A stretch of 35,954 nt of DNA from Deltaproteobacteria bacterium (GCA_016935665.1 JAFGQN010000137.1:1-35954); one strand, 5' to 3'; numbered from the stretch's first letter, positions 16,402-25,161 are shown. Notes: a model not told the origin generated them from the letters alone. Made by a program: numbers and translations.

Positions 16402-17988
16402 TCAGTGCGCGTATGCGCCGATGTCGGTGGCGTTGGTGCGTTTTCTGGGATTGAAGCATCCAACAATTCCGCCAATGCTTTCGATATAATCGTAATCAAT
16501 GGAATATTTCCACCAGGGTTGCAGGCCCTGCCCGGTAGGCGGTTTGTCGCTAAGGCATTTTGGATCAAAGCCAATATCATACTCTGGTGCTTCTTCGGGT
16601 TTGGCCTTTCCATATATTTCGGCGCCGGCGTCGGGCAGTACTCTCAAATCCAGTGGCGGAGCGGCAAATACGGTTGTACCGTCGTTATTTTCGATTTCCA
16701 CATTGTTGCCATTCTCCGCTGGAAGATTAACAATCGTGGGTTGCCCTGCACCGTAGGACACCGCCAGATTGTTATAGAGTCTGGCCCCGGCGATGGACTC
16801 ACCGTTGTCGTTGAAATAAATCTCACCGGGCTCTGTGGGCGGCGGAATATCCATTGTGCCACAGCGATGATTGGTGGGCACAATGCCGGCCTGGGGATCT
16901 AAACCGTTGCCAAAACAGGTGTTGTTAATGGCAACCGTGTTGGAAGAGGCTGTCACCCGGATACAGGAACCACCGTTTCTGAAACCAATATTATTGACAA
17001 AAGATGCGCCTGTAGTCCCGCTCCTATTGCCTACGTCAGTGATAAAGCCGCTGCCGTCACTGTGGCATTCCATATCAACGTTTTCAAACGAAACAGAACT
17101 TTCCACCAGATTATCCGCCGGTGTTCCCTGAATACCCCAGAAATCGATTCCACTTGACCAGGAATATTCCTCATTGCTGCCCGTATGGGCCACAATGCAT
17201 TGGGCCACATGAAATCCCTTGCCGCCATGCAAACCGAGGCCGTTCATGGTGTTCATATCGGCGATGCAATTGTAAAAATGCAGATTACCGTTCTTGTTCA
17301 TTAGCGCGTTTTCAAAACCGGAGTCGCCCCCTATGGACGCGATGCCATTAAAACGCAGATAGGTCGTTGACGCCTGCATCATGCGAATGCCGCCCATGAC
17401 GATAGGCAATTCCCCCGGGTAGGCAGAAAACGTAATCCAATTATTGTTGGAACCGGAAATGCTGCCGCTAATATCCAATCCCTTCCCTTCATATCGGCCG
17501 CCGCGCAGACAGACAATATCGCCGGGACGCGGTTTTGAGGCAGCGGTTTCGAGAGAGCACGGTGCGTCCTCGCTGCACGTGCTTCCAGTGCCGGAAGGAC
17601 TGGCAAAGTACGTGGTCCCGGAACCCTCACAGGACGGCGCAAAGCGGACAAACGTTTCCACTTCGGGCTCCGTGCCCGTATCGTCGTCTTCGGTATCTGT
17701 TTCGGAATCGCCATCACTATCGCCATCCGTGTCGCTATCCCCATCCGTGTCGCTATCTCCATCGGTGTCGCTATCCCCATCGGTATCACTATCACTGTCA
17801 CTGTCGCCATCCGTGTCGGAGTCCCCATCGGTGTCCCCATCACCATCCCCATCGGAATCACCATCGCTGTCGCCATCGGCATCCGTATCGCTATCGGTAT
17901 TATCACTGGTGTCCGAGCCACCGGAAGTGCCGCATGACACCAACGTCAGCAGCAATGCAAAAACGGCCAATCTAATTATTAAAAACAT
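16402..17988 (-). CDS. Secreted lipoprotein with acidic linker and right-handed beta-helix domain
   Basis: A 528-residue lipoprotein. The signal peptide ends in a lipobox with Cys19 (LVSC). Residues about 25-108 form a linker of Ser/Thr-Asp-Gly-Asp units. The rest looks like a right-handed parallel beta-helix of the pectate-lyase / chondroitinase-B type: it opens with GTTYFASPSGTGSTCSEDAPCSLETAASKPRPGD-like sequence, then shows short turns such as LRFNGIASIGG, LHFYNCIADMNTMNGLGL and VAINNTCFGNG. Such proteins bind or cleave polysaccharides at the cell surface. Catalytic residues cannot be assigned, so lyase activity is inference. The start has AAGGGAAGGA upstream. The gene converges with the receiver gene, with 18 bases between them. 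Confidence 0.8.
   Translation of the reverse strand: MFLIIRLAVFALLLTLVSCGTSGGSDTSDNTDSDTDADGDSDGDSDGDGDGDTDGDSDTDGDSDSDSDTDGDSDTDGDSDTDGDSDTDGDSDGDSETDTEDDDTGTEPEVETFVRFAPSCEGSGTTYFASPSGTGSTCSEDAPCSLETAASKPRPGDIVCLRGGRYEGKGLDISGSISGSNNNWITFSAYPGELPIVMGGIRMMQASTTYLRFNGIASIGGDSGFENALMNKNGNLHFYNCIADMNTMNGLGLHGGKGFHVAQCIVAHTGSNEEYSWSSGIDFWGIQGTPADNLVESSVSFENVDMECHSDGSGFITDVGNRSGTTGASFVNNIGFRNGGSCIRVTASSNTVAINNTCFGNGLDPQAGIVPTNHRCGTMDIPPPTEPGEIYFNDNGESIAGARLYNNLAVSYGAGQPTIVNLPAENGNNVEIENNDGTTVFAAPPLDLRVLPDAGAEIYGKAKPEEAPEYDIGFDPKCLSDKPPTGQGLQPWWKYSIDYDYIESIGGIVGCFNPRKRTNATDIGAYAH
17665..17916 (-). repeat. Coding repeat: Asp-Gly-Ser/Thr linker of the beta-helix lipoprotein
   Basis: About 84 codons made of repeated SDGD, TDGD and SDTD units (minus strand). 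The DNA repeats are degenerate 6-12-base units. It tethers the catalytic or binding domain away from the lipid anchor and is probably calcium-binding and unfolded. Confidence 0.8.
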
Positions 17989-18566
17989 TCGCGTATCCTT
18001 CCCTTGAGTTCTGCATGAAACGAAAGTGGTGGCCTCTTGATGTCACCACATTGCGCTTAATGACTTTACGTGATGTTGAAAAATGAAAACAGGTAAAAAA
18101 AATATGTAATTTATGGGGAACTTCCACAAAAAAACAGGTGTATTGAATAATTTGAATACCACGCACTTTTTTTTGAACTGATGGCAGTTCCGACGGCGGT
18201 TCGGACAGCGATTAAAAGTCCCACACCGGGTACCAAACTGTGGCAGATAAATGGTACAACGCCATCAACGAGTACCTGCCGTAAATACTGTCTCGTTCGC
18301 AATTGACATCCAACCCTTCTTCCCTCAAATCCAAACATGCCGATGGTTTTCCAATGGTTGCAAACCGACTCGTTGGCCTTTCATTCGTGTGGCTCGTCGT
18401 TTCAGAAAATAAACAAATTTTGAAGCACAGTTGGAATCTCCTGAAAAAACCCCTTGTTTTCCAGATTTTTAATTGGCATAGAACCTGCTAATATCTGTGC
18501 CGGCTTCAACGGGGGTGAAATCGATTATCCGCTGTTTGATGACTCGGAAAGTTATGGTCCAGATAG
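17989..18566. other. Divergent intergenic region
   Basis: 578 bases between the beta-helix lipoprotein (minus) and the receiver-like protein (plus). It carries a GTGGTG/CACCAC inverted repeat at 18026-18049 close to the lipoprotein start and a candidate sigma54 promoter at 18473-18490. No coding region is supported; the short open frames lack family similarity or start signals. Confidence 0.4.
18473..18490 (+). promoter_or_regulatory. Candidate sigma54 (-24/-12) promoter
   Basis: TTGGCATAGAACCTGCTA matches the sigma54 pattern TTGGCAC-N5-TTGCA with the invariant GG and GC exactly 10 bases apart. It lies 77 bases upstream of the receiver-like gene at 18567. The box is good but not perfect, and no enhancer-binding site was identified. 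Confidence 0.4.
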
Positions 18567-19496
18567 ATGACGACGTTTCAAAATATTTCTCAATGGCAAC
18601 TCGCCCCCCCAATTGCCCCCCTTGAATCGAGAGTCCTGTTATTCGAACCCAATTTGCTGAACGCGTGGAAAATAGGAAAAGCGCTGCTACGCCAGAACAT
18701 CCAGGTCCATATCTGTTCCGAAATACTCGATGTATATGCCCATCTGGCGCGAAATCCGCAGCATACAATCATTCTGGATGCAGACAAATGCGATTCACAA
18801 CTGATGTCGGTCGTCCATTTCGCCCGCATGAAAAATCCAACCACCGCCATCCTGCTGCTAACATCCACGGAAAGTGCCCATCTTCATAAAATCTCGCAAC
18901 GGGAACGACTGGCACTTTATTCCAAAAACAGCCTGACATCGGAGATGCTTTCAAAAGCGGTTGTCAGCCGGATGGCACAACAGCATAAAATCGATCACTG
19001 CGAGCACGGGATGTCTGTACTGATTCAGAATATTCAGGAAGCCACCACCACCACTTTCGGCGGCGAGATAGTGGTACGATCAATCAATGGCATCGGCAGA
19101 ATGTACTTTATCAATCACCTCGTGGCCTGGATTTACATTCAGGATTCCAACAAAACGCTGCTGCATGATTTGGTGGAGCTGGAAGGGATTGAAAAAGAGG
19201 AACTGAAGTCGGTATATCAGGAATGCCGTCGAACCGGTCTGAATTTCGCCGATATGCTGGTCAACTGGCATATGATCCCCTGGGAGCGCATGCGTAACAT
19301 TCTTTCGTCCAGGTTTGTTGATTGCCTCAATCGCATGGCGGCCTGGCAGAATGTGCGCAGTATTTTCATTCCGGATCAACGCAAATATCAAAGTGACCTG
19401 CTTTTTCCGCTCAGCGATCTCCTGTCCGGAATGAAGCCATCCCCTTTTTCCCGCCAGTTGTCCCGACTCGCAGTCGCGCAGCAGGATATGGTTTAA
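18567..19496 (+). CDS. Degenerate receiver domain protein with a C-terminal DUF4388/PATAN-like region
   Basis: A 309-residue protein. Residues about 20-135 look like a response-regulator receiver: strand VLLFEP, phospho-acceptor-type D71 in TIILDADK, T99/S100 in LLLTS, and K120. The usual acidic pair is replaced by E27-P28-N29, so metal binding and phosphorylation may be impaired. The second half starts with GEIVVRSINGIGRMYFINHLVAWI, similar in pattern to DUF4388/PATAN modules of deltaproteobacterial signalling proteins, and ends in a helical region (ELKSVYQECRRTGLNFADML...WERMRNILSSRF). The ATG at 18567 has no strong ribosome-binding site. It converges with the STAS-like gene, 2 bases away. 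A possible sigma54 promoter lies upstream. Confidence 0.65.
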   Translation: MTTFQNISQWQLAPPIAPLESRVLLFEPNLLNAWKIGKALLRQNIQVHICSEILDVYAHLARNPQHTIILDADKCDSQLMSVVHFARMKNPTTAILLLTSTESAHLHKISQRERLALYSKNSLTSEMLSKAVVSRMAQQHKIDHCEHGMSVLIQNIQEATTTTFGGEIVVRSINGIGRMYFINHLVAWIYIQDSNKTLLHDLVELEGIEKEELKSVYQECRRTGLNFADMLVNWHMIPWERMRNILSSRFVDCLNRMAAWQNVRSIFIPDQRKYQSDLLFPLSDLLSGMKPSPFSRQLSRLAVAQQDMV

Positions 19497-19498
19497 AA

Positions 19499-19897
19499 TC
19501 AGACCTGTTCCTGCAACCAGTTAAACGCTTCATCATACAGGTCGAAAATTCGCGCTGTGACGCCCAATTCAACATACCGTTTCATGATACCGCGCATGGC
19601 CATTTCTCCTAAAACCTTTTGAGGAATCACCAGCGCCCAATATTTCCAGCCTGCTTCGAGAATCCTTGGTTCCCACACGCTTTTTCCCCACTCCAAATCT
19701 TCCATACTCACCATGCTGTTTCGGTGATCATCCGAAAGCCACTTGGTACAGCCATACTCCTCAAACGCATCTGTGCCGGTCATTAACATATTTCTAAATT
19801 GCTCTCCTGAGACCACTCCATGTATCTGATGCACAATCATTTTGAGCTCGGGGAACACCATTAAGGTGAGTTTGTCATTTGTTATCAACACTTTCAT
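19499..19897 (-). CDS. STAS/SpoIIAA-like single-domain protein
   Basis: A 132-residue cytoplasmic protein. The pattern LTLMVFPELKMIVHQIHGVVSGEQFRNMLMTGTDAFEEYGCTKWLSDDHRN..., followed by DLEWGKSVWEPRILEAGWKYWALVIP, fits the SpoIIAA-like / STAS-SEC14-like family, in which a strand starts the domain and an acidic-aromatic helix follows. Function in that family is mostly unknown; partner-switching regulation is one possibility. The ATG at 19897 is preferred to a TTG at 19942 because GAGG lies 5 bases before it. It is convergent with the receiver-like gene. Confidence 0.65.
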   Translation of the reverse strand: MKVLITNDKLTLMVFPELKMIVHQIHGVVSGEQFRNMLMTGTDAFEEYGCTKWLSDDHRNSMVSMEDLEWGKSVWEPRILEAGWKYWALVIPQKVLGEMAMRGIMKRYVELGVTARIFDLYDEAFNWLQEQV

Positions 19898-20062
19898 TGG
19901 AACCTCGCTGGAATACATTAGCGCCAGCAAATCTTGCCGCAACCGAAATCATCGTCAATCTGCTCTAACAATATGAGAGTTGAACTCATCTTATATGTTT
20001 TTGCCGGATAGTCCAACCATCTGGTATGTCAAATGTACAAAAGGATTGAAAATCGGTTGAAC

Positions 20063-20084
20063 GATGAGCGGCGACAAGCTCATC
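20063..20084. repeat. 7-bp perfect inverted repeat beyond the SdiA-regulated lipoprotein gene
   Basis: GATGAGC (20063-20069) and GCTCATC (20078-20084) can form a stem with an 8-base loop, 16 bases past the stop of the minus-strand lipoprotein gene. In that direction the T-run lies before the stem, not after it, so it is not a standard intrinsic terminator. Confidence 0.45.
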
Positions 20085-20099
20085 TGATAAAAAAAGGGC

Positions 20100-21305
20100 T
20101 CAATTGGGGCTGTGTAACGTTATCAGGTTGGGCTCTGCCAGAATGGCCAAATCGCACCCGTTAAAAAAAGTCAGTCCCTCAAAGTATGGAGAGCCGGAAA
20201 GGTGCAGCGTCTCCCGCACATCGCCATTTTCCGGGTTCACTCGAATGAGCGCAAAAGACTCCTGGCTCAGCAAAAGCAATGTATCGGTGGTGGTATCGTA
20301 GGCCGTATCCGCCAAATCCGTCACCTCCCCCTGCAACACCGTCTCGGCATTCCAGGGTTCATCCACCTTGAAATCACCATCAGGAGCGCTCAACGCATCG
20401 TATGGGGGCGTTCGTTTTGTATATGGAAACTGAAGCACTCGCATGGGGGCGTATTCCTGCACAGCAAACAGCGTTCCCTCGCCATCGGCTCCCCCCGGAG
20501 CAAAGGCAATCCCCTCCAGACCCGCATTTCGCCTGGGGGGTGGCGCGGTCACCGTCAACATTTCAGTGGTGTCAGCGGCGCCATCCACTACGGATGTGGA
20601 TTCCGTAATCTCCACCACATAAACCACATTGGATTCTGTAGCGATGGCGTATCGATTTCCTCCAAGATACACGATTCCCTCGGTGTCGAAATCCATGTTC
20701 TCCAGGGTGTATTCTTTAATAACATTTTTGAACCCGCTGTCGTACTGCCACATTTTTTTCGTCAAATTGGCCACAATGAAAAATGTGTTGGTCCTGGGAT
20801 TCCAGGCAATTCCCGACGCCTGTTCCGGAATGTCGCCCAGTTCTTTGGAAAGATACAAATGATAACTGGATAGGGATGGGCATGCGCCAATTCCACTATC
20901 CGAATCCGTTGGCAATTCAGTTTCGGACTCGGTATTGGAATCCGCAGTCGGTTCAGAATCGCGGGATATTGACGATGCAGTATCGTTTGTCCAGGCGCTT
21001 TCGGTATCCGCATCTCCGTCGCTGTCTCCATCGGAATCTGCGTCTGCATCGGTATCACTGTCGGCGTCCCCATCGGAATCTCCATCTGCATCGCCGTCGG
21101 TATCGCTGTCCCCATCCGTATCTCCGTCAGCATCACCGGCACCGCCCGATGTGTCTGATGTTTTTTCGTCCGCTGTCACGGTTTCGCTATCGGCGGCCTT
21201 TTCATTTCCACTGCCGGAATCTGAACAGGCGGTCGGCCACAACCAAATCAATGCAATTGCGCAAAGGAAATACAAATGCAGGCATCTGTTTTGTGTTGGT
21301 TTCAT
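20100..21305 (-). CDS. Lipoprotein with SdiA-regulated (YjiK-type) beta-propeller domain
   Basis: A 401-residue lipoprotein with a lipobox at Cys27 (PTAC) and an acidic Asp-Gly linker (residues about 57-101). From residue about 145 on it matches the SdiA-regulated/YjiK pattern: IPEQASGIAWNPRTNTFFIV, then NMDFDTEGIVYLGGNRYAIATE, AGLEGIAFAP and YFEGLTFFNGCDLAILAEPNLI. This family forms a beta-propeller of unknown function in the envelope. The start is preceded by GAGGG. It is the second of three lipoproteins here with the same linker type. The next gene upstream on the same strand is also a lipoprotein. Confidence 0.85.
   Translation of the reverse strand: MKPTQNRCLHLYFLCAIALIWLWPTACSDSGSGNEKAADSETVTADEKTSDTSGGAGDADGDTDGDSDTDGDADGDSDGDADSDTDADADSDGDSDGDADTESAWTNDTASSISRDSEPTADSNTESETELPTDSDSGIGACPSLSSYHLYLSKELGDIPEQASGIAWNPRTNTFFIVANLTKKMWQYDSGFKNVIKEYTLENMDFDTEGIVYLGGNRYAIATESNVVYVVEITESTSVVDGAADTTEMLTVTAPPPRRNAGLEGIAFAPGGADGEGTLFAVQEYAPMRVLQFPYTKRTPPYDALSAPDGDFKVDEPWNAETVLQGEVTDLADTAYDTTTDTLLLLSQESFALIRVNPENGDVRETLHLSGSPYFEGLTFFNGCDLAILAEPNLITLHSPN
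21003..21137 (-). repeat. Coding repeat: Asp-Gly-Ser/Ala linker of the SdiA-regulated lipoprotein
   Basis: About 45 codons of DADGD, TDGDSDTD and DADSDGD units on the minus strand. Same composition as the linkers at 17665-17916 and 28992-29333, but with more Ala. Confidence 0.75.
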
Positions 21306-21446
21306 CGCACTGCCCTCTTTTTTTCGGGTGTTGCATTTTCATAGGTACGCAGTAACGGCGACTCGAGCATCCAAACAGGGAATTTTCATATATGGGCGGA
21401 TAGTCGGTGCAACAGGGAAGATCGTTTTACGATTGGACAATGGCAA

Positions 21447-22409
21447 TTATGGCGCACCCGGACCGGATGTGTTGCTTCCCTGGATGGAATGGGGCGGTGA
21501 TGCCACATAGAGTTTTACGCCGGGCTCAACCACAAACTGCACTGTGTCATAGGTCACACCTTCTTTCACCGCCGTCACATTGTGCGCACCGATGGACAAA
21601 TTGTTCAAAAGCACGCCGCCATCAATGGAGGTGGATGTGATAAGCGGATTGGGGGTCACGGTTTCATCGAAATAAATGGGGCCGCCAGGGGGCGTCGCCA
21701 AAGGAGGGTCGACAACCACCGTCGCCCCCGCATCCCCATGGGGCAGTGTGGGATTGAAAATGGACGCCCATGCCTTGCCTACGGTGGCCACAGCAAGATT
21801 TTCGATGCTGTATGGGATACCCACCTGGGAGGTAATGGACTGCTCCAGCATGAGTTTACTGTAGTACAAAAACAATTCATCGGGCATCTGCATGGCAATA
21901 TCAGATATGTCATCGGACCCAACAGTATACACATTGGATTTAATCAGTGATTTCTCCCAACCCGCCGGTAATTCACTGGCGAAGACCATAGTCTCCACGG
22001 ATGATGGAAAATGGTCTTTTTCATACATGAAAGAGACATTCAAATCGCGCCCACGTTGTTTCACCACGAACATCTCAAAATGGCCGTCATCATCGGTGCG
22101 GATATTGAACAACTTCGACACGGGATATTCCGCCAGCCAGACTTGAACATCCGAAACCCCCTTGAAATTGTACGACACTGGCGGCGATTGAAGAATATTC
22201 ATCCCAAAATAACGAACCTTGCCGCTTAATCGAACCAACTCCAGTCCCCGATTGTGACATGCCGCTCTGGTTGTGTTCAGCGCGACGCCACTGCCCAAAT
22301 CCAATGCTCTCACTTCGCCGGTTTTCCCCACCATATCGTCTGCCTCGCACCCCATAAAAATCAGTGCGGTCGTTAATATCAATGTAAAAATAGTCGGTCT
22401 TGTTTTCAT
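21447..22409 (-). CDS. Uncharacterised lipoprotein
   Basis: A 320-residue lipoprotein of no known family. The start at 22409 is chosen because GAGGAG lies 8 bases upstream and it gives a clean signal peptide (TIFTLILTTALIF) with lipobox Cys21 (FMGC). The first domain (about 55-140: LSGKVRYFGMNILQSPPVSYNFKGVSDVQVWLAEYP...TDDDGHFEMFV) resembles a carboxypeptidase-regulatory-like beta-sandwich. The C-terminal part (GGVLLNNLSIGAHNVTAVKEGVTYDTVQFVVEPG) looks like a second Ig- or PEGA-like sandwich. It has no Asp-rich linker, unlike its neighbour. It is divergent from the poly-Ser outer-membrane protein gene. Confidence 0.7.
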   Translation of the reverse strand: MKTRPTIFTLILTTALIFMGCEADDMVGKTGEVRALDLGSGVALNTTRAACHNRGLELVRLSGKVRYFGMNILQSPPVSYNFKGVSDVQVWLAEYPVSKLFNIRTDDDGHFEMFVVKQRGRDLNVSFMYEKDHFPSSVETMVFASELPAGWEKSLIKSNVYTVGSDDISDIAMQMPDELFLYYSKLMLEQSITSQVGIPYSIENLAVATVGKAWASIFNPTLPHGDAGATVVVDPPLATPPGGPIYFDETVTPNPLITSTSIDGGVLLNNLSIGAHNVTAVKEGVTYDTVQFVVEPGVKLYVASPPHSIQGSNTSGPGAP

Positions 22410-22743
22410 AAAAGCCACTCCTCGCATTTCGCACTCACGGAGAATGCACAATTCATTGCGGCGGTGATGCCGTCCAGCCACTTGGTTCAACGGTCCCGGT
22501 TATATACTCAATAAACATTCCCATCAGCTGTTTTTGTCACCTTAAAAATCGGCCAACCTCTATTTTTTTGGGATTCATAAGGTCTCAGCGATTCACAACA
22601 CAAGCGCCATCAGAGTGTATATTTGTTTCACAGTTGCGAAACAGGCGCGGGTTTTTAAGCCCCCGGTGGCGTCTGGTACGACGGTTGCAATTCTGGTGAA
22701 TGCCATTGGAACCCAAACCTTTTTTTCACCAGAAAGCAACCTC
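22410..22743. other. Divergent promoter region between a lipoprotein and an outer-membrane protein
   Basis: 334 bases serving two divergent genes. It includes the inverted repeat at 22691-22734 in the probable leader of the plus-strand gene. An AT-rich stretch near 22499-22512 could hold a -10 element for the minus-strand gene, but no full promoter is convincing. Confidence 0.4.
22691..22734 (+). promoter_or_regulatory. 10-bp perfect inverted repeat just before a start codon
   Basis: TTCTGGTGAA (22691-22700) and TTCACCAGAA (22725-22734) are exact complements with a 24-base loop. The second arm ends 9 bases before the ATG at 22744 and covers the only ribosome-binding-like sequence (AGAAAG). 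A stem in the mRNA could hide it, or the repeat could be an operator. Confidence 0.55.
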
Positions 22744-23661
22744 ATGAAACGAATCATTCTTATCTCATCCGCCCTATGGACACTGTTTTTTGCTGCACCG
22801 GCTCACGCCGGAAAAATCGACCGCACCCAGGATACCACGCGCAGTTCATCATCATCATCATCATCCTCTTCGTCATCGTCATCGTCATCGTCCAGCAGCT
22901 CCAGCGATGATGGAGACAGCATCCTGGGGGCCATTCTTCACGCCCTGTTCAGCGGCAGCGGCAACAACGATGGTCCGCGTCCACCACGGCCTCGCACAGA
23001 AAGGGATGCCGCATATCACCACTATCCCTATGAAGATGGCAAACCTGGCATCGCGGTGATTGCGACCAGACATTACAGCTCCGCCAACACACTCATCAGT
23101 GAAACCCATAGTCCCGCCAGAGGCAATCTTAACGAAGGGAAACAGTTTGCCGGCATGTTCCAGGGCGATTATCAGTATGATTGGGACACCGTACATATCG
23201 GAACCGCTCGATTCAGGCTGTTCAGTGATTCTGTCGTTGGAGTGGATTTAAAGTGGACAGGGATGTTTGAGCCCCTCGAAAATAACGGTTTGGACACCGC
23301 ACACATCATGGAGGCCGGCCTCACGTTCAATCGCCCGTTCACTCATAATTTTGTTGGTCGAATGGGGATTGGCGGCCATGCCATGATTTTTCCAGGAAAA
23401 AAAAACACCAGCACCTTTGGCGGCACCATGCTTCTGGGATTCGATATATTTCCGATACGACCGCTGGTGATTTCGGGAGAAGCACAACTGGGGTTCCTTA
23501 ATCACGCGCTCTATCTGCGCGCCGAGGGGAGCCTCGGCGTGATGGTTGTGGGCCCCGTCGAACTGAACATCGGTTACCGCGGCCAAACTTTCATGAATGT
23601 GAAATCCGGCGCCAGTGTGCCGTATCATGGATTCACGGGGGGATTCAGAATCTGGTTCTGA
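22744..23661 (+). CDS. Outer-membrane beta-barrel-like protein with a 21-serine tract
   Basis: A 305-residue exported protein. The signal peptide is MKRIILISSALWTLFFAAPAHA with cleavage after A22. Residues 34-54 are 21 consecutive serines (DNA 22843-22905), followed by a short Asp/Gly and Pro/Arg-rich spacer. From about 85 to the end, alternating strands (GTARFRLFSDSVVGVDLKW, VGRMGIGGHAMIF, LVISGEAQLGFL, GPVELNIGYRG) and a terminal Phe (GGFRIWF) suggest an 8-10-strand outer-membrane barrel. The ATG at 22744 is chosen because an upstream in-frame ATG at 22615 would bury the signal peptide. Function unknown. Confidence 0.75.
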   Translation: MKRIILISSALWTLFFAAPAHAGKIDRTQDTTRSSSSSSSSSSSSSSSSSSSSSDDGDSILGAILHALFSGSGNNDGPRPPRPRTERDAAYHHYPYEDGKPGIAVIATRHYSSANTLISETHSPARGNLNEGKQFAGMFQGDYQYDWDTVHIGTARFRLFSDSVVGVDLKWTGMFEPLENNGLDTAHIMEAGLTFNRPFTHNFVGRMGIGGHAMIFPGKKNTSTFGGTMLLGFDIFPIRPLVISGEAQLGFLNHALYLRAEGSLGVMVVGPVELNIGYRGQTFMNVKSGASVPYHGFTGGFRIWF

Positions 23662-23792
23662 TGGCCTAACCACATAACCCAACAAATGGTTTTTGCCACG
23701 GTGTGAGCCAATCCTGGTTTGCCGGGAACTTGTTTCATGCAATATTTCTATAAAGAGGTGCAATTTCTGCCCAATCAACATCGGAGGCTAAA

Positions 23793-24728
23793 ATGGATGC
23801 CAAATATGAATATGACAGGTTTGGTCCGTGGATTCTTGAAATCAACGAAAAAGACGGTATTCCTCCGTTGTTCGAGTCCCACATTAACAAAGATGCCACT
23901 CCGCAGTTGCGCATCAAAATACCCAGAGACATCGAACGGCGCGTCGCCCACCCGGGAATGAATCTGTACGATTACGTCATTACCGTTGATAACGATCAAC
24001 TACAGATTCTCGAAAGACAAAACGACTCTGTGGGTGTGCAGGAACTGGGTATGAGTGACATAAAATGCGTGGAGGTTCAGGAGGATTTGCTCACCGGACG
24101 ACTGCGGCTGTATACCCCTAAAAAATCGGTGAATGTCCGCTTCAACACTGTATCAACGGAAGTAATTCTGAAACTGGTGGAATTAATTCGCGCAAAGTAC
24201 GTGCAAAAGGGCGACTACAAAGAAATCGAAGCGTTGTCTTTTCATCCGGGCGATACCATGAGCCATGGATTCACCGGCCTGCTGTCCAGGGAGATGTCCA
24301 ATAACAGCAACATCAAAGCGTTGCTGGCGCAGCCGGAAGTGGGTGTGGCATTGCCAAAAGAAAATCTGATCCAACGGATTAAACATGTGGTTACCGGTAA
24401 AAAGCTCACCGAAACACTGGTGCTCACCAATGGCAGGGAGCTCATCATTTACAATCGCACCCCCTTTTTCCGCTATCGAAACCAGGCCGTATACGCCATT
24501 AATCGATTGTATCTGCCCATCGAAAAAATCACCGGCATCGCCATGGACAAAGACAATGTGGCCGAGAGTATTGTCCGGCTCACGCTGTCCGCCTCGCAAT
24601 ACATCTTCCCCCTGCTGCTCGTAGAAGATAACCCGGCGCTGATGCCCTTCGTTGGCGCCATCAGCGAATCTGCCGGCGTGGAACTGCACAAGGGTCGCAG
24701 CTATCTGGAAAGCAGCGAAAGCAAATAG
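23793..24728 (+). CDS. Hypothetical cytoplasmic protein
   Basis: A 311-residue soluble protein with no signal peptide and no recognised family. The start is well supported by GGAGG 6 bases upstream. Segments such as DYVITVDNDQLQILERQNDSVGVQELGMSDIKCVEVQEDLLTGRLRLYTP and LVLTNGRELIIYNRTPFFRYRNQAVYAINRLYLPIEKITGI look like two beta-rich modules with the strand pattern of bacterial PH-like domains. That is a weak structural guess. It is followed convergently by the TetR remnant. Confidence 0.7.
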   Translation: MDAKYEYDRFGPWILEINEKDGIPPLFESHINKDATPQLRIKIPRDIERRVAHPGMNLYDYVITVDNDQLQILERQNDSVGVQELGMSDIKCVEVQEDLLTGRLRLYTPKKSVNVRFNTVSTEVILKLVELIRAKYVQKGDYKEIEALSFHPGDTMSHGFTGLLSREMSNNSNIKALLAQPEVGVALPKENLIQRIKHVVTGKKLTETLVLTNGRELIIYNRTPFFRYRNQAVYAINRLYLPIEKITGIAMDKDNVAESIVRLTLSASQYIFPLLLVEDNPALMPFVGAISESAGVELHKGRSYLESSESK

Positions 24729-24736
24729 TGGTCAAC

Positions 24737-24976
24737 TCAGGAAAGTGCCAGATACGCCTGAAGTCTGGCCACTGCATTGCGACGCGCAATTATGGCCGCC
24801 CGATTGTCGTCGGTCACCTGTCGGTATGTCACAGCCCCCTCCAATAACATCACGCACTCCAGGGCAAATGCCTCTACGTCTTTAATACCGATGTCATGCG
24901 CCATCTGTTGAATACGGTCACCAAACATGGTTTCGCCCTGTTCGAACAACAGCGAAACCCCATGAAGCCAGTCGTT
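24737..24976 (-). pseudogene. TetR-family regulator remnant (C-terminal part only)
   Basis: About 80 codons on the minus strand read DWLHGVSLLFEQGETMFGDRI and on to the stop, matching in pattern the last third of TetR-type repressors (SLFEQGE...DPEAFA..LVLLLEGA). A stop at 24977-24979 ends the frame upstream, and no helix-turn-helix portion can be joined to it on the same strand. The next about 200 bases (24977-25175) contain a weakly similar RPKTFLKDT string but no continuous domain. It probably once regulated the neighbouring methyltransferase gene. If expressed from the TTG at 24949 it would make only 70 residues without a DNA-binding domain. Confidence 0.5.
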
Positions 24977-25145
24977 TCAGCTGCAGGAGTTGCCGTGTTG
25001 AAGGGATATGTCAGCGCCTATTTTAACTGGATAGACCATTACAAAAATCCGAGACTTTTTTATACGGTGAGTATCCTTAAGGAAGGTTTTGGGACGGTTA
25101 TGGTCAATGGTATCAAAAGCGGCGCAAATTGAAATCGGGGTTTGC

Positions 25146-25161
25146 CGGGCAGGAATGCCCG
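25146..25161. repeat. Short GC-rich hairpin after the methyltransferase stop
   Basis: CGGGCA and TGCCCG with a 4-base loop lie 15 bases past the stop of the minus-strand methyltransferase gene. There is no T-run, so it is at best a weak terminator. Confidence 0.35.

Noticed and set aside
20063-20084. Hairpin as an intrinsic terminator of the SdiA-regulated lipoprotein gene
   Set aside because: The T-run precedes the stem in the direction of transcription; kept only as an inverted repeat.
24896-25132. 78-codon plus-strand frame opposite the TetR remnant
   Set aside because: No start signal; the TetR-like reading is on the other strand and the frame has no family similarity.
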